Shown here piece after piece: positions 50,827 to 59,804 of a stretch of 64,000 bases of DNA. Under the pieces are notes generated by a model that saw only the letters and a list, made by a program, of their open reading frames with translations, had not been told where the DNA came from and did not search any database. Origin of the DNA: Gemmatimonadota bacterium (GTDB lineage Bacteria > Gemmatimonadota > Gemmatimonadetes > Longimicrobiales > Gaopeijiaceae). How positions within the stretch are numbered: position 1 is the stretch's first letter; the number at the start of each line of letters is the position of its first letter. The translations under genes were made by a program, and so were the position numbers. The stretch is from contig VXQO01000025.1 in NCBI GenBank assembly GCA_009838975.1, forward strand, positions 12,073 to 76,072, given 5' to 3'.

Positions 50827-53604
50827 TCAGGTCTTGCAGTCGTACCAGGTTCTGCCGGAACCGGCGTCGACCCTCAATGGAACACTCAGCGTCAGCGCCG
50901 ATTCCATCATGTCGACGACGGTGGCGGTGACCTCCTCGACCCGCCCGTCTTCGACCTCGAAGACGAGTTCGTCGTGCACCTGCAGGAGCATGCGAGCGCC
51001 GGAGTCATCGCCCAGCGCCTCCCCCACGCGGATCATCGCAACCTTGATCAGATCGGCCGCCGTGCCCTGAATCGGGGTGTTCTGCGCCACCCGTTCGCCG
51101 AACTGGCGCACGTTCCACGCCCGGGCGCGCAGCTCGGGGATGTAGCGGCGCCTCCCGAGCAGCGTCTCGACATACCCCGTGTCCCGGGCCTGCGCCACCT
51201 GCTCGTCGAGAAAGCGCCGCACCCCCGCGAAGCGCTCGAAGTACTGCGCGATGAACCTCTTCGCCTCGTCCATCGAGATGCCGAGTTGCCGCGACAGCCC
51301 GAAGGGTCCCTGGCCGTAGAGCGTGGCGAAGTTCACCGTCTTGGCCTGGTCGCGCATCCCCCCGGTGACCTCGTCCACGGGCACGTCGAAGATGACTGCG
51401 GCTGTCTCCCGGTGAACGTCCTTGTCCTCGCGGAACGCGCGCACGAAGACCTCGTCGCCGGAGAAGTGGGCCAGTATGCGGAGTTCGATCTGGGAGTAGT
51501 CGGCCGTGACCAGCATGGATCCCGTGGATGACACGAAGCCCCGTCGGATCTCACGGCCCAATGTGGTGCGGATCGGAATGTTCTGGAGGTTGGGGTCGGA
51601 GGAGGAAAGCCGGCCGGTCGCCGCGACGGCCTGGTTGAAAGTCGTGTGGATACGCTTCGTCGCGGGGTTGACCAGCGCGGGCAGCGCGTCCACGTAGGTG
51701 TTCCGCAGTTTTTCCAGCTGGCGGTAGTCCATCATCAGGCGCGGCAGCTCATGGCCGCGGGCGGCCAGTTCCTCGAGTACGGACGAGTCGGTGGACGGTC
51801 CTGTCCTGGTACGCTTGATAACCGGCAGGCCGAGCCGCTCGAAGAGGATCTCCCTGAGCTGGGGAGTCGAGTTGATGTTGAATTCCGTGCCCGCGACCTT
51901 GTGGATGTCCTCGCGGATGAGGCGGAGTTCGTCGACCAGGCGCGCGCTCATCGCCGCGAAGAAACCCGCGTCGATGCCCACGCCATGCATCTCCATTTCC
52001 GCCAGAACGGGAATCAGTGGCATTTCCAGCTCCCGAAAGAGCCTCTCGAGCCCCTGTGAAGCCATCTGCCCGGCGAAGTGATGCCAGAGCCTCAGCGACA
52101 CCTCTACCTGCTCACATGCGAAGTGAAGCGCCTCGTTTGCGGCGATGTCTCCGAAGTGCCGACGCTTCCTGCCCGTACCGAGCAGGGTGGCAGGCGAGGT
52201 GAGTTCCCGTCCCAGGAAGTCGGACGCCAGCGCGGCCGGATCCTGACGGCGGCGACCGGGGTCGAGCACGTAGGACGCCACCATGACATCGTGCAGGGGC
52301 CCGGCGAGCTGGAGTCCCGCACGGCGGCACGCGATCAGTGAGCGCTTGAGGTCGTGCCCCACCTTGGGCACTGCGGGGTCGGCCAGGACCCTGCGGATGG
52401 GCTCGAAGGCGGCGCTGTCGAGCGCGGGGAGGTTGTCGGGCAGGTCTTCGCGCATGTCGCCGAGTTCGAGCGACATCGCCGCCTCGTGCGAGACCGGGAG
52501 ATAGTGGCAGCGATGCGGATCGGCGGCGATGGCGATTCCGGCGACCTGATCCCGCGTGGGCTCCAGGGTGCGGTTGAGCACGACGATCGCCATGGCGCCC
52601 ACCTGCCGGCACTCCGTCGCGATTTCGGCCAGCTGCGCGGGGTCGGTAACGAGCCGGTATTCGGCGGGGGCCGCTTCGTCCTGCGGCTCGCCCGCGCCTG
52701 GTGGAGCCCTTTCGCGATCAAGGCGCTCCACGAGGGTGCGGAACTCCAGTTCGACATAGAGCGCGCGCAACCGGTCGTTGTCGGGTGCAGAGACGCGCAG
52801 GTCGCTCAGGTCGGCGTCCAGTTCAAGATCGGTCTGGATGGTCACGAGCTGCTTCGATAGCAGGACATCGTCGCCGTTTGCAAGCAGCGACTCCCTGGGC
52901 CGCTTGGCCTTGATCTCTTCGGCGTGCGCCAGCACCTCCTCGACGGTCCCGTACTCGTGGAGGAGCTTCTGCGCGGTCTTTGGCCCGATGCCGGGTGCGC
53001 CGGGCACGTTGTCCGAGCTGTCCCCCACCAGCGCCAGGTAGTCGACCACCTGCCCGGGCCCGACCCCGAACTTCTTCGACGCTCCCGACGCGTCCAGCCA
53101 CTCCGCGGCCACCCCATGGGGCCCCCCGCGACCCGGGTTGAGCAGGTGTACCCGGTCCCCCACCAGCTGGAAGAAGTCCTTGTCGCCCGAGACGATCACG
53201 GCCTCCAGCCCCTCGGCCACCGCGCGCGCCGCGAGCGTCCCGATCACGTCGTCCGCCTCCCACCCCTCCACCTCGACTACGCGATCGCCGAAGGCCGCCA
53301 CGAGTTCGCGAATGCGGGGCAGGCTGTCGCGCAACTCCCGCGGCATCTTCGCGCGGGTCGCCTTGTAGTCGGGGTAGAGTTCCTCGCGGTGGCTGCGGCC
53401 CGAATCGAAGACCACGGCGATGTAGTCCGGCTGGTACTCGTCGCGGATGGCCTGAAGGAAATTCGCGAATCCGAAGGGCGCGGACGTGTTCTCTCCCCGC
53501 GCGTTCGTGAGGGGGCGGTTGATGAAAGCGAAGAACGACCGGTAGATCAGCGCATACGCGTCGATCAGGAACAGTCGGGGTGCCGTCTTGTCCGGGATTT
53601 CCAT
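50827..53604 (-). CDS. polA: DNA polymerase I with inactive 3'-5' exonuclease domain
   Basis: This 925-aa protein has an intact 5' nuclease domain (FLIDAYALIYRSFF, VVFDSGRSHREE, EGWEADDVIGTLA, VSGDKDFFQLV), a middle domain and a polymerase domain with motif A (DYSQIELRI, Asp702) and motif C (QVHDELVFEV, Asp878). The exonuclease ligands of the E. coli enzyme are all replaced: the FDTET motif reads IVVLNRT, the NLKYD motif DLKRS, and YAAED reads FACEQ. Proofreading should therefore be absent, as in Taq and Bst polymerases. It is followed by ssb downstream. Its start (ATG 53604) lies 66 nt after the cold-shock gene. Confidence 0.95.
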   Translation of the reverse strand: MEIPDKTAPRLFLIDAYALIYRSFFAFINRPLTNARGENTSAPFGFANFLQAIRDEYQPDYIAVVFDSGRSHREELYPDYKATRAKMPRELRDSLPRIRELVAAFGDRVVEVEGWEADDVIGTLAARAVAEGLEAVIVSGDKDFFQLVGDRVHLLNPGRGGPHGVAAEWLDASGASKKFGVGPGQVVDYLALVGDSSDNVPGAPGIGPKTAQKLLHEYGTVEEVLAHAEEIKAKRPRESLLANGDDVLLSKQLVTIQTDLELDADLSDLRVSAPDNDRLRALYVELEFRTLVERLDRERAPPGAGEPQDEAAPAEYRLVTDPAQLAEIATECRQVGAMAIVVLNRTLEPTRDQVAGIAIAADPHRCHYLPVSHEAAMSLELGDMREDLPDNLPALDSAAFEPIRRVLADPAVPKVGHDLKRSLIACRRAGLQLAGPLHDVMVASYVLDPGRRRQDPAALASDFLGRELTSPATLLGTGRKRRHFGDIAANEALHFACEQVEVSLRLWHHFAGQMASQGLERLFRELEMPLIPVLAEMEMHGVGIDAGFFAAMSARLVDELRLIREDIHKVAGTEFNINSTPQLREILFERLGLPVIKRTRTGPSTDSSVLEELAARGHELPRLMMDYRQLEKLRNTYVDALPALVNPATKRIHTTFNQAVAATGRLSSSDPNLQNIPIRTTLGREIRRGFVSSTGSMLVTADYSQIELRILAHFSGDEVFVRAFREDKDVHRETAAVIFDVPVDEVTGGMRDQAKTVNFATLYGQGPFGLSRQLGISMDEAKRFIAQYFERFAGVRRFLDEQVAQARDTGYVETLLGRRRYIPELRARAWNVRQFGERVAQNTPIQGTAADLIKVAMIRVGEALGDDSGARMLLQVHDELVFEVEDGRVEEVTATVVDMMESALTLSVPLRVDAGSGRTWYDCKT

Positions 53605-53670
53605 TGATTCCTGGATGACGCTCTGGACGGCGCTACGGCTGCTGGAGCGCCCGGTGACGCGACAGAACTG

Positions 53671-53892
53671 TCAAGCGCAGGTTACATTCTGTAAAGTGCG
53701 AATTACATTTGCGGCCTGTGGGCCACGCTCCGTATCGCAGACGTCGAGCTCCACCTCTTCGCCCTCGGCCAGGGTACGGAAGCCGTTCCCCTCGATCGAG
53801 CTGAAGTGAACGAAGACCTCGTCGCCCGTAGGCAGGGAGATGAAGCCGTACCCCCTGGAGTCGTTGAACCACTTGACCGTCCCTCGCGCCAT
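53671..53892 (-). CDS. Cold-shock domain protein
   Basis: This 73-aa protein is a typical [20 protein letters not shown] (RNP1 in the GYGFI part), [16 protein letters not shown] (RNP2 VFVHF) and [18 protein letters not shown]. It binds RNA or single-stranded DNA. The start ATG 53892 has a GGGAGGAA site. It has its own promoter (53964-53993) and a leader of about 65 nt rich in self-complementary GC, in keeping with structure-dependent control seen in other cold-shock genes. The gene ends 66 nt before polA on the same strand. Confidence 0.95.
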   Translation of the reverse strand: MARGTVKWFNDSRGYGFISLPTGDEVFVHFSSIEGNGFRTLAEGEEVELDVCDTERGPQAANVIRTLQNVTCA

Positions 53893-53963
53893 GCCCGCAT
53901 TCCTCCCGAGAATTGGAAACCGGTGTCGCCCGGCGGAGTCCCCGCCCGGGCCCGTCGCGCTTC

Positions 53964-53993
53964 ATGATGGGGAGGGCCGGCGCGGGGCGTCAA
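53964..53993 (-). promoter_or_regulatory. Promoter of the cold-shock gene
   Basis: On the minus strand, TTGACG (53993-53988) is 18 bases from CATCAT (53969-53964). The predicted leader to ATG 53892 is about 65 nt and holds GC-rich complementary segments (GGCGGGGACTCCGCC region, near 53928-53943). Confidence 0.55.
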
Positions 53994-54061
53994 GCGAGGT
54001 TGCTCCCGCGGCCGGTCTGGCCTCTGCCCTCGGGAGCGTAAGGGTTCCGGCGAAGGGTCAA

Positions 54062-55684
54062 TCAGCCTGCAAACTCCAGCCGCTGGACGCGTGGGCGAAT
54101 CGAGCGCTCGACCGCTCGCGGAAGGAGAACGGCCAGGACGACAAGCGTTCCCATCAATACCGCGGTCAGTGCTTCATTTGCATATCCCACCCGGAAGATC
54201 AGCGGCAGGAAGACGGCGATCATCATGCTGATCAGAATCATGCCCATCAGGTTCCCCATTGCGCTGCCCTTTCGTGGGGGTTCGGAAAACGGGAGAAGCG
54301 GCGAGGCCAGAAGCCGGAGTTGAAGGGCAAGGTGGGCGAAGACCCCCAGCACGACGGCGTGCAATAGCGCGTGCACGGCGTTCCCGAAGCTCCAGAGGAA
54401 GATCCCGGCCAACAGGACGGCGTATGGTGCGACGAAGAAGACGGCCACGGAGATACCTGCGTTCACCACCAGCTTCGCCCGGTCCACCGGCGCCGCGAAG
54501 AACACCCAGGCCGCGCGATAGGACTCGCTCCGGAACAGGCTGTCCACCACGGCGACCGGCATCGCCAGGGCGGCGAAGTGAATCATCCAGAGGCTTCCCG
54601 CCGAAAACCCGAGCTGCACGAACGGGTCCGGGAGCGGCCCGTCCCGGGTCGCGAACAACAGGTAGAAGATCGTCACGGGGATGATGCTCAGGACCGAGAG
54701 CCTGAAGTTCATGTCATGCCGGAACTGGCCCCGGACGAGGGTGGAGACGACGCGCAGTTCCGGCGGAATGCCCGGCCACCCCAAGCGCCGCGGCCGGTCG
54801 CGTGGACGCCTGGCTTCGGTCGTCGCCATCATGGTGCCGAGCCGCTCGGAGTACGACATGGAGAGTCCGTGTCGACAGTAGAGGAGGAAGACGCCGAGAC
54901 TGCCTGCGCCGGCGAGCGCACCAATGCCACCGCCCAGGTTCCAGTCACCGGTTGCCAGCGACAGCACGCCGGCGAACCATGCAGACGGCACAAACAACAT
55001 TGCGGTGGTCGGTTCGAAATCGGCCTGCCCCAGCAAATCCGTCAGTTCGGTCATGAAGATCGGCGCACCCATCACCGCCATCATCAGAATGATCTGCAGA
55101 TAGGAGAGCGTTAGTCGCAGCCTCCGCGGGTGGACGAATTGCAGCAGCGTCGTATAGAGCAGAATCATCGCGAGGGTTGTCCATACGACCATCCCGGCCA
55201 GCGCCGGCAACCAGCCGAGAGCCGCCAGCGCCCCGTGCCTCAGGCCGAGGCTCAGCGTCGTGGGTCCGCCCAACAGGATGCCCATGATTCCGGTGTATAC
55301 CAGGACATTGGTGACCTTCACGACGAAATAGGTGGTCGAGGATACGGGCTGCGGCGCCAGTATGTGGTAGTCGTCCGGAGAAACAACCACCGTTTGAAAG
55401 TCGACGAGGATCGCCATGGCGATCATGACACCCGCGGCGGACAACGCGATGGTCCCGCCGAGGAACAGACCCGGTACGGCGGACGCCATGATGGCGACCC
55501 AGAGGCCGAAGGCTCCGTACAGCAGAAACGTCAGCCACACCCTGGAGTTGCCGCCCTTCTTCTCGCCCGTATCCAGCTGGAGAGAGCTTACAGACCGCAG
55601 GTCGTTCCGCAGCATCACCCTCGTGAGCACCCGCCACTGGCCGTAGTCCGCACCCAGCGCCTCGATGGCCCTTCTGAGGATCAC
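54062..55684 (-). CDS. ABC-2-type membrane permease
   Basis: This 540-aa protein has around ten to twelve hydrophobic segments, for example VWLTFLLYGAFGLWVAIMASAV, GVMIAMAILVDFQTVVVSPDDY and, at the end, MTAVLMGTLVVLAVLLPRAVE-type helices. No ATPase motifs are present. The gene begins with a 4-nt overlap of the stop of an ABC ATPase gene, which pairs the two. This belongs to a poorly studied export class found near cell-wall genes. Substrate unknown; a lytic transglycosylase gene sits upstream in the same operon. Confidence 0.85.
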   Translation of the reverse strand: MILRRAIEALGADYGQWRVLTRVMLRNDLRSVSSLQLDTGEKKGGNSRVWLTFLLYGAFGLWVAIMASAVPGLFLGGTIALSAAGVMIAMAILVDFQTVVVSPDDYHILAPQPVSSTTYFVVKVTNVLVYTGIMGILLGGPTTLSLGLRHGALAALGWLPALAGMVVWTTLAMILLYTTLLQFVHPRRLRLTLSYLQIILMMAVMGAPIFMTELTDLLGQADFEPTTAMLFVPSAWFAGVLSLATGDWNLGGGIGALAGAGSLGVFLLYCRHGLSMSYSERLGTMMATTEARRPRDRPRRLGWPGIPPELRVVSTLVRGQFRHDMNFRLSVLSIIPVTIFYLLFATRDGPLPDPFVQLGFSAGSLWMIHFAALAMPVAVVDSLFRSESYRAAWVFFAAPVDRAKLVVNAGISVAVFFVAPYAVLLAGIFLWSFGNAVHALLHAVVLGVFAHLALQLRLLASPLLPFSEPPRKGSAMGNLMGMILISMMIAVFLPLIFRVGYANEALTAVLMGTLVVLAVLLPRAVERSIRPRVQRLEFAG

Positions 55685-56472
55685 GACCGTCTCGCGGGGT
55701 CTGCCGGCGTTGAGCCGAGTGCCGACAGCAGGTCGCGGGTGACGTCCGCTGCGTCGCGCACACCCGTGATCCGCGCGAAGGCCGCCTCCAGACTCGACTC
55801 ACCCGCTTCAGCCGCGATCTCGGCCGGACGGCCCTCCGTGATCACACGGCCTTCGTTGATGATGATGATGCGGGTGCAGATCCGTTCCACGACTTCGAGG
55901 ATGTGGGAACAGAAGAGGATCGTTCGGCCCTGCGAAGCCAGCTCTCTCAGCAATTCCTTCACAACCAGGGCCGCATTGGCGTCGAGGCCGTTCAGCGGTT
56001 CGTCGAGGAAGAGGACTTCGGGGTTCGCGATCAGGGCGGCGCTGATCAACACCTTCTGGCGCATGCCCTTCGAGTACTCCACCAGCCGTTGATTCCGTGC
56101 CGCGAGGATACCGAACAGGCCGAGGAACTCCCGGATCCTGGTGTCCGCCGCGCTACCCGTGATCCCGCGCAGATTGGCCACCAGGCCGAGGTACTCCTCG
56201 GCCGTCAGCGTCTCGTAGAGCGCCCCCGCTTCGGGCACGTAGCCGACTCGCTTCTTGACCTCCATGGGATCCTGTCCGACGTCGAACCCGGCAACGCGCG
56301 CCGAACCGCCGGAAGGTTTGATCATGCAGGTCAGAACCTTGACGGTGGTGGTCTTGCCCGCCCCGTTGGGGCCCAGAAAGCCGACGATTTCACCAGGCTG
56401 CACCCTCATGTCCAGATCCTGGACCGCGACCTTCGGGCCGAACCTGCGTGTCAGCCGCGTCGTCTCGATCAA
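55681..56472 (-). CDS. ABC transporter ATP-binding protein
   Basis: This 263-aa ATPase begins at TTG 56472, whose last bases overlap the stop codon of the transglycosylase gene (TTGA). It has Walker A GPNGAGKTT, a Q-loop region (YVPEAGALYETLTAEEY), a signature variant YSKGMRQKV in place of LSGGQ, Walker B VLFLDEPLNGLD and the H-loop FCSHILEV. The signature change (SKGM) is common in ABC-2 export ATPases. It pairs with the overlapping permease gene downstream. The open frame reaching 56973 is antisense to the transglycosylase and is not conserved. Confidence 0.9.
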   Translation of the reverse strand: MIETTRLTRRFGPKVAVQDLDMRVQPGEIVGFLGPNGAGKTTTVKVLTCMIKPSGGSARVAGFDVGQDPMEVKKRVGYVPEAGALYETLTAEEYLGLVANLRGITGSAADTRIREFLGLFGILAARNQRLVEYSKGMRQKVLISAALIANPEVLFLDEPLNGLDANAALVVKELLRELASQGRTILFCSHILEVVERICTRIIIINEGRVITEGRPAEIAAEAGESSLEAAFARITGVRDAADVTRDLLSALGSTPADPARRS

Positions 56473-58871
56473 CCCGAACCAGCCGGGCCGTAGAGCCGGC
56501 GGTACAGCGCCCGGTTCCTTACCACGTTCTTGATGTATCCGCGGGTCTCGACGAAGGGGATCCGCTCGGTGAAGCGGTGCGGGTCCTCGGCTTCCGGGAA
56601 CCGGCGCCAGCGGTTTGCACGGGTGGGACCCGCGTTGTAGGCCGACAGCACCAGAAGGAGGTCGTCGTCGTAGCGGTCGAACAGCTCGGCAAGGTACCTG
56701 GTTCCGAGGTGGACGTTGACCTCGGCCGTCCTGAGCGTTTCGGTCGTGTATCCGCGTGGCCCGACCGCACGCGCCAGCTGGCGCCCGGTCGCGGGCATGA
56801 TCTGCATCAGGCCGATGGCACCGGCCGACGATCCTATCGAGGGTACGTAGGCACTCTCCTGCCTGATGAGGCCAGCCACGAGGTAGGGGTCCAGCCCCGT
56901 TTCCTCGGCCCGGGCAGTGATGAGCGCGCGGAACGGGAAGGGGTAGACGACCTCCAGGAGATCCCGGCTCCACTCCTCTCCGCGATCACGCAGCTCCAAC
57001 CCCAGACGGATGCCGTCCAGGGTGCGGCCACCCTCGTTGAGGACGCGGGCCAGGGCCAGGGCAAGCTCGGTCGAATCCCGCACGACGGCCTTGAGGCGCG
57101 TGACCAGGGCATCGGCCCCCTCCACCAGATCGGCTTCGTCCAGCACCGACAGTGTTTCGAGGTCCCTGGTCAGCCACTCAGTTGGAGGAAGGGCCGGACC
57201 GGGGTTCTGCTCCACCGGCAACGGAATGACCGACCCGTGCACCTCGGCGGCGATGTGAGCGTAGTAGGACAGGGGACTCTCGGCAACCAGTCGCGCAATC
57301 AGTTCACCATTCCCCGTCGTGTCCCCCGAGGCTTGAGCGGCGTGGGCAGCCCAATAGCTCGCCTCCTCCCAGCGCCGCCCCCGGGGGAAGTCGTCCAGGT
57401 AGCTCCGGAAGACCTCGGCCGCCTCCTCCGGCTCCCCCCTCGCCAGGTGAATCTGCGCCCAACGCATCCTTGCGAGCCCTGACCGGTCGGCGGTCGGAAG
57501 CATGGTGGTGGTGAGACGGTACTGTTCGATCGCCTGATTGAGCCTCCCCGCGTCCTGGTGATCGTCACCCCGGAAAAAGACGATGTCCACCGCTTCGCGG
57601 GAAGCGGGATACCGCTCCAGCAGACGCTCCTGCAGGATGCGCGCGTCGCCGTGTCGGCCCTGGCGGGTCCGAATCGTCGCCCAGGCACTCAGCGCCGCCA
57701 GGCCGACCGCGGGGTCGCCGGACGCGGACAGTTCCCGGTACACCTCGACTGCGGCACCGCGGTCACCGCTGCCGTTGTAGGCGCGCGCGAGCGCAAGCCG
57801 CTCGGACTCCGTGAGCACGGCCCCTCGCTGGACCGCAACTCTCCAGGCCCGTACTGCCAGACCGAACTCGGCACTCCGCCCGAAAGCCGTAGCCACCAGC
57901 TTCAGGATCCCGGGGCCGGAATCGCGTGCGACCCTCCAGTGCGCATTGGCCGCGGCGAGGGCCTCCTGCCCGGCCGTGGTGCGTCGCAACAGCTCCTCCA
58001 TCGCCGACACGGCACCCGCCGAGTCACCGAGCGCGAGCCGGTAGCGCCAGCGCCTGTCGAGAAGTTCCACCGGAGCCCGGGTTAAACCCGGAGGCAGCGT
58101 GACCTCCCCAAGCACCTCCAGGGCCCGGGCCGTATCCGCGGCCGCGGCCCATCCGTCCGATTCGAGCAACCATGCCCTCGAAAGCGTGACGGAGTCGGCT
58201 GCCGCCGCGAGAACCCGCACCACCTCCCCGGGCTCGCCCGCTTCCGCCAGCGTGCGGCCCATCGCCAGCGCCGTCCATGCCGCCACGGGTCCCGAGCGGT
58301 CGGCGAGCTGCACCAGGGTCGACAACGCCTCTTCACGCGAGGCATCGCGGGCCAGGGCGCGCGCCACCAGCGAAAGGGCCGCCGACACTTCCTTCGACGA
58401 CCCGGTGCTCGCCTCGAGAAAGCGCCTGTAAGCCGACAGGGCAGCTTCCTCGTTCCCCGAAGCCCGGCGCGCCGAGGCCAGTAGATACCAGAAGCGTGGT
58501 GGAGCGCGCGCGGTGTCGATCGCCCCGGTCGAGAGCACCGCCAGCGCCCCCTCCCAGTTCCTCCATCCCGCTTCCGCCTCGGCCAGGAGTAGCCGGTCCG
58601 ACAGCGAAACGCCTTCCAGCGTCGTGAAGATCTCGTGCAAGGCCTGGCTGGCTCTCCAGAACCGGCCATCGGAGAGTTGCTTCCGGACCGAGTCAGGAAC
58701 CTGGCTGGCCTCTCCGGCGGCATACGACTCCTGCCCGACTGCCGGAGAATGCACGGGGATGGCGAGCCCGGTGACCGCCAGCGCGAGCAACACCGGGCCT
58801 GCCATCCCCTTGTGTCCTGTTTTCCGGGGCGACCTGTCCCGCTTCATGCTGTTCGAGCGGGATCTCGCCAC
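56469..58871 (-). CDS. Soluble lytic murein transglycosylase
   Basis: This 800-aa protein begins with a signal segment (LLALAVTGLAIP, then AVGQE) and continues with a long alpha-helical, TPR-like superhelix (residues about 60-630). The C-terminal SLT domain has LIRQESAYVPSIGSSAGAIGLMQIMPATG with the catalytic Glu in RQES, and LVLSAYNAGPTRANRW. It cleaves peptidoglycan to 1,6-anhydromuropeptides. The start may be GTG 58871 or ATG 58847. Its stop overlaps the ATPase gene by 4 nt, so transglycosylase and ABC exporter may work together on muropeptides or on envelope structures. It follows tolQ on the same strand after a 23-nt gap. Confidence 0.93.
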   Translation of the reverse strand: MARSRSNSMKRDRSPRKTGHKGMAGPVLLALAVTGLAIPVHSPAVGQESYAAGEASQVPDSVRKQLSDGRFWRASQALHEIFTTLEGVSLSDRLLLAEAEAGWRNWEGALAVLSTGAIDTARAPPRFWYLLASARRASGNEEAALSAYRRFLEASTGSSKEVSAALSLVARALARDASREEALSTLVQLADRSGPVAAWTALAMGRTLAEAGEPGEVVRVLAAAADSVTLSRAWLLESDGWAAAADTARALEVLGEVTLPPGLTRAPVELLDRRWRYRLALGDSAGAVSAMEELLRRTTAGQEALAAANAHWRVARDSGPGILKLVATAFGRSAEFGLAVRAWRVAVQRGAVLTESERLALARAYNGSGDRGAAVEVYRELSASGDPAVGLAALSAWATIRTRQGRHGDARILQERLLERYPASREAVDIVFFRGDDHQDAGRLNQAIEQYRLTTTMLPTADRSGLARMRWAQIHLARGEPEEAAEVFRSYLDDFPRGRRWEEASYWAAHAAQASGDTTGNGELIARLVAESPLSYYAHIAAEVHGSVIPLPVEQNPGPALPPTEWLTRDLETLSVLDEADLVEGADALVTRLKAVVRDSTELALALARVLNEGGRTLDGIRLGLELRDRGEEWSRDLLEVVYPFPFRALITARAEETGLDPYLVAGLIRQESAYVPSIGSSAGAIGLMQIMPATGRQLARAVGPRGYTTETLRTAEVNVHLGTRYLAELFDRYDDDLLLVLSAYNAGPTRANRWRRFPEAEDPHRFTERIPFVETRGYIKNVVRNRALYRRLYGPAGSG

Positions 58872-58894
58872 GGACGCCTACGGATTGACTGGAA

Positions 58895-59605
58895 TCAGTC
58901 TCCGCCTGCGGCCTGACCCGCCTGCATCGAGAAGAGAGCGTCGATCATCTTCTGTGCCGACTCTTCCATGTCGATGACCAGGTGGTCGATCCGGGACACA
59001 AAGTAGTTGTGGGCGATACTCACCGGGATGGCGATCGCGAGGCCCGCCGCCGTCGTGGTCAGGGCGATCTTGATCCCGGACGCCACAGTGGTCGCGTCCA
59101 CTTCGCCCGCCAGTTCGATGGCCTGGAAGGCCGCGATCATCCCCATCACCGTTCCGAGGAAGCCGAGGAGCGGCGCCACGTTGGTGAGCGTCGCCAGAAC
59201 CACGAGGCCGCTCTCCAGTTTCGACAGCTCGATAAGCCCCTGGTTTTCGATCGCCTTCATGACACGGTCCGTGCCCTCTTCCTGACGTTCCAGACCCGCG
59301 TGCAGGATGTTGGCGGCAGGGGAGTTGGATTCGCGCGTGACTTCCAGCGCCTCCTTGATCTGCTGGCCGGAGAGCAGTTCGTCGACCTCACGCAGGATCC
59401 TTCTCGTGGAAGCACTCTTCCGGAAGATGTCGAAGAACTTCCAGATGATCACCAGAATCCCGACAAGGAGACACAAGCCGAGTGGCCACCGCATGAAGCC
59501 GGCGTCCTCCCAGGACTGCGCCATCTGCTCGGTGAAGGTGAGATCTGGAGCTTCCATTCCGGGAAGCTGGAGCAGTACGTCGAAGACGTTCATCAAGCTG
59601 GCCAA
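58895..59605 (-). CDS. TolQ/ExbB/MotA-family proton channel
   Basis: This 236-aa inner membrane protein has three transmembrane helices (GLCLLVGILVIIWKFFDIF; VVLATLTNVAPLLGFLGTVMGMIAAF; IKIALTTTAAGLAIAIPVSIAHNYF). The APLLGFLGTVMGMI and TTTAAGLAIAIP motifs are diagnostic of TolQ/ExbB. It forms a pentameric channel that uses proton motive force. TTG 59605 is chosen as start because AGGAGG lies five bases upstream; ATG 59593 is 12 nt later. An ExbD/TolR partner is not next to it, which is unusual. Its promoter is at 59711-59739. Confidence 0.88.
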   Translation of the reverse strand: MASLMNVFDVLLQLPGMEAPDLTFTEQMAQSWEDAGFMRWPLGLCLLVGILVIIWKFFDIFRKSASTRRILREVDELLSGQQIKEALEVTRESNSPAANILHAGLERQEEGTDRVMKAIENQGLIELSKLESGLVVLATLTNVAPLLGFLGTVMGMIAAFQAIELAGEVDATTVASGIKIALTTTAAGLAIAIPVSIAHNYFVSRIDHLVIDMEESAQKMIDALFSMQAGQAAGGD

Positions 59606-59695
59606 GGAAACCTCCTGCGGTCGATCCTGTGCTGATGGTTGTGTTGAGCCGCGCAATCCCGCGCGACCACGAGTCTATGGGCCCTGGGACCCGCG

Positions 59696-59711
59696 TGGCA
59701 ACGGCTTGCCA
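59696..59711. promoter_or_regulatory. TGGCAA-CGGC-TTGCCA inverted repeat at the tolQ start site
   Basis: The palindrome spans the expected transcription start of the tolQ promoter and touches its -10 box, so binding would block transcription. It could also form a hairpin at the 5' end of the mRNA. The spacing does not fit a sigma-54 promoter. Confidence 0.5.
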
Positions 59712-59739
59712 TAATGCGTAGCACCATGGGCAGTGTCAA
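59711..59739 (-). promoter_or_regulatory. Promoter of the tolQ-transglycosylase-ABC operon
   Basis: On the minus strand, a perfect TTGACA (59739-59734) is 17 bases from CATTAT (59716-59711). The leader to TTG 59605 is about 100 nt. The lipoyl transferase gene ends upstream at 59805 on the same strand. Confidence 0.75.
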
Positions 59740-59804
59740 CCCTGACGTTCGGTCGGCCACAAACCCTCGCACCGCGGGCCCCTCCGGACAACACCCCGAA
59801 CCCC

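Noticed and set aside
59696-59711. Possible sigma-54 promoter (TGGCA...TTGC)
   Set aside because: The GG-to-GC spacing is one base short of the sigma-54 requirement, and a good sigma-70 promoter lies directly next to it.
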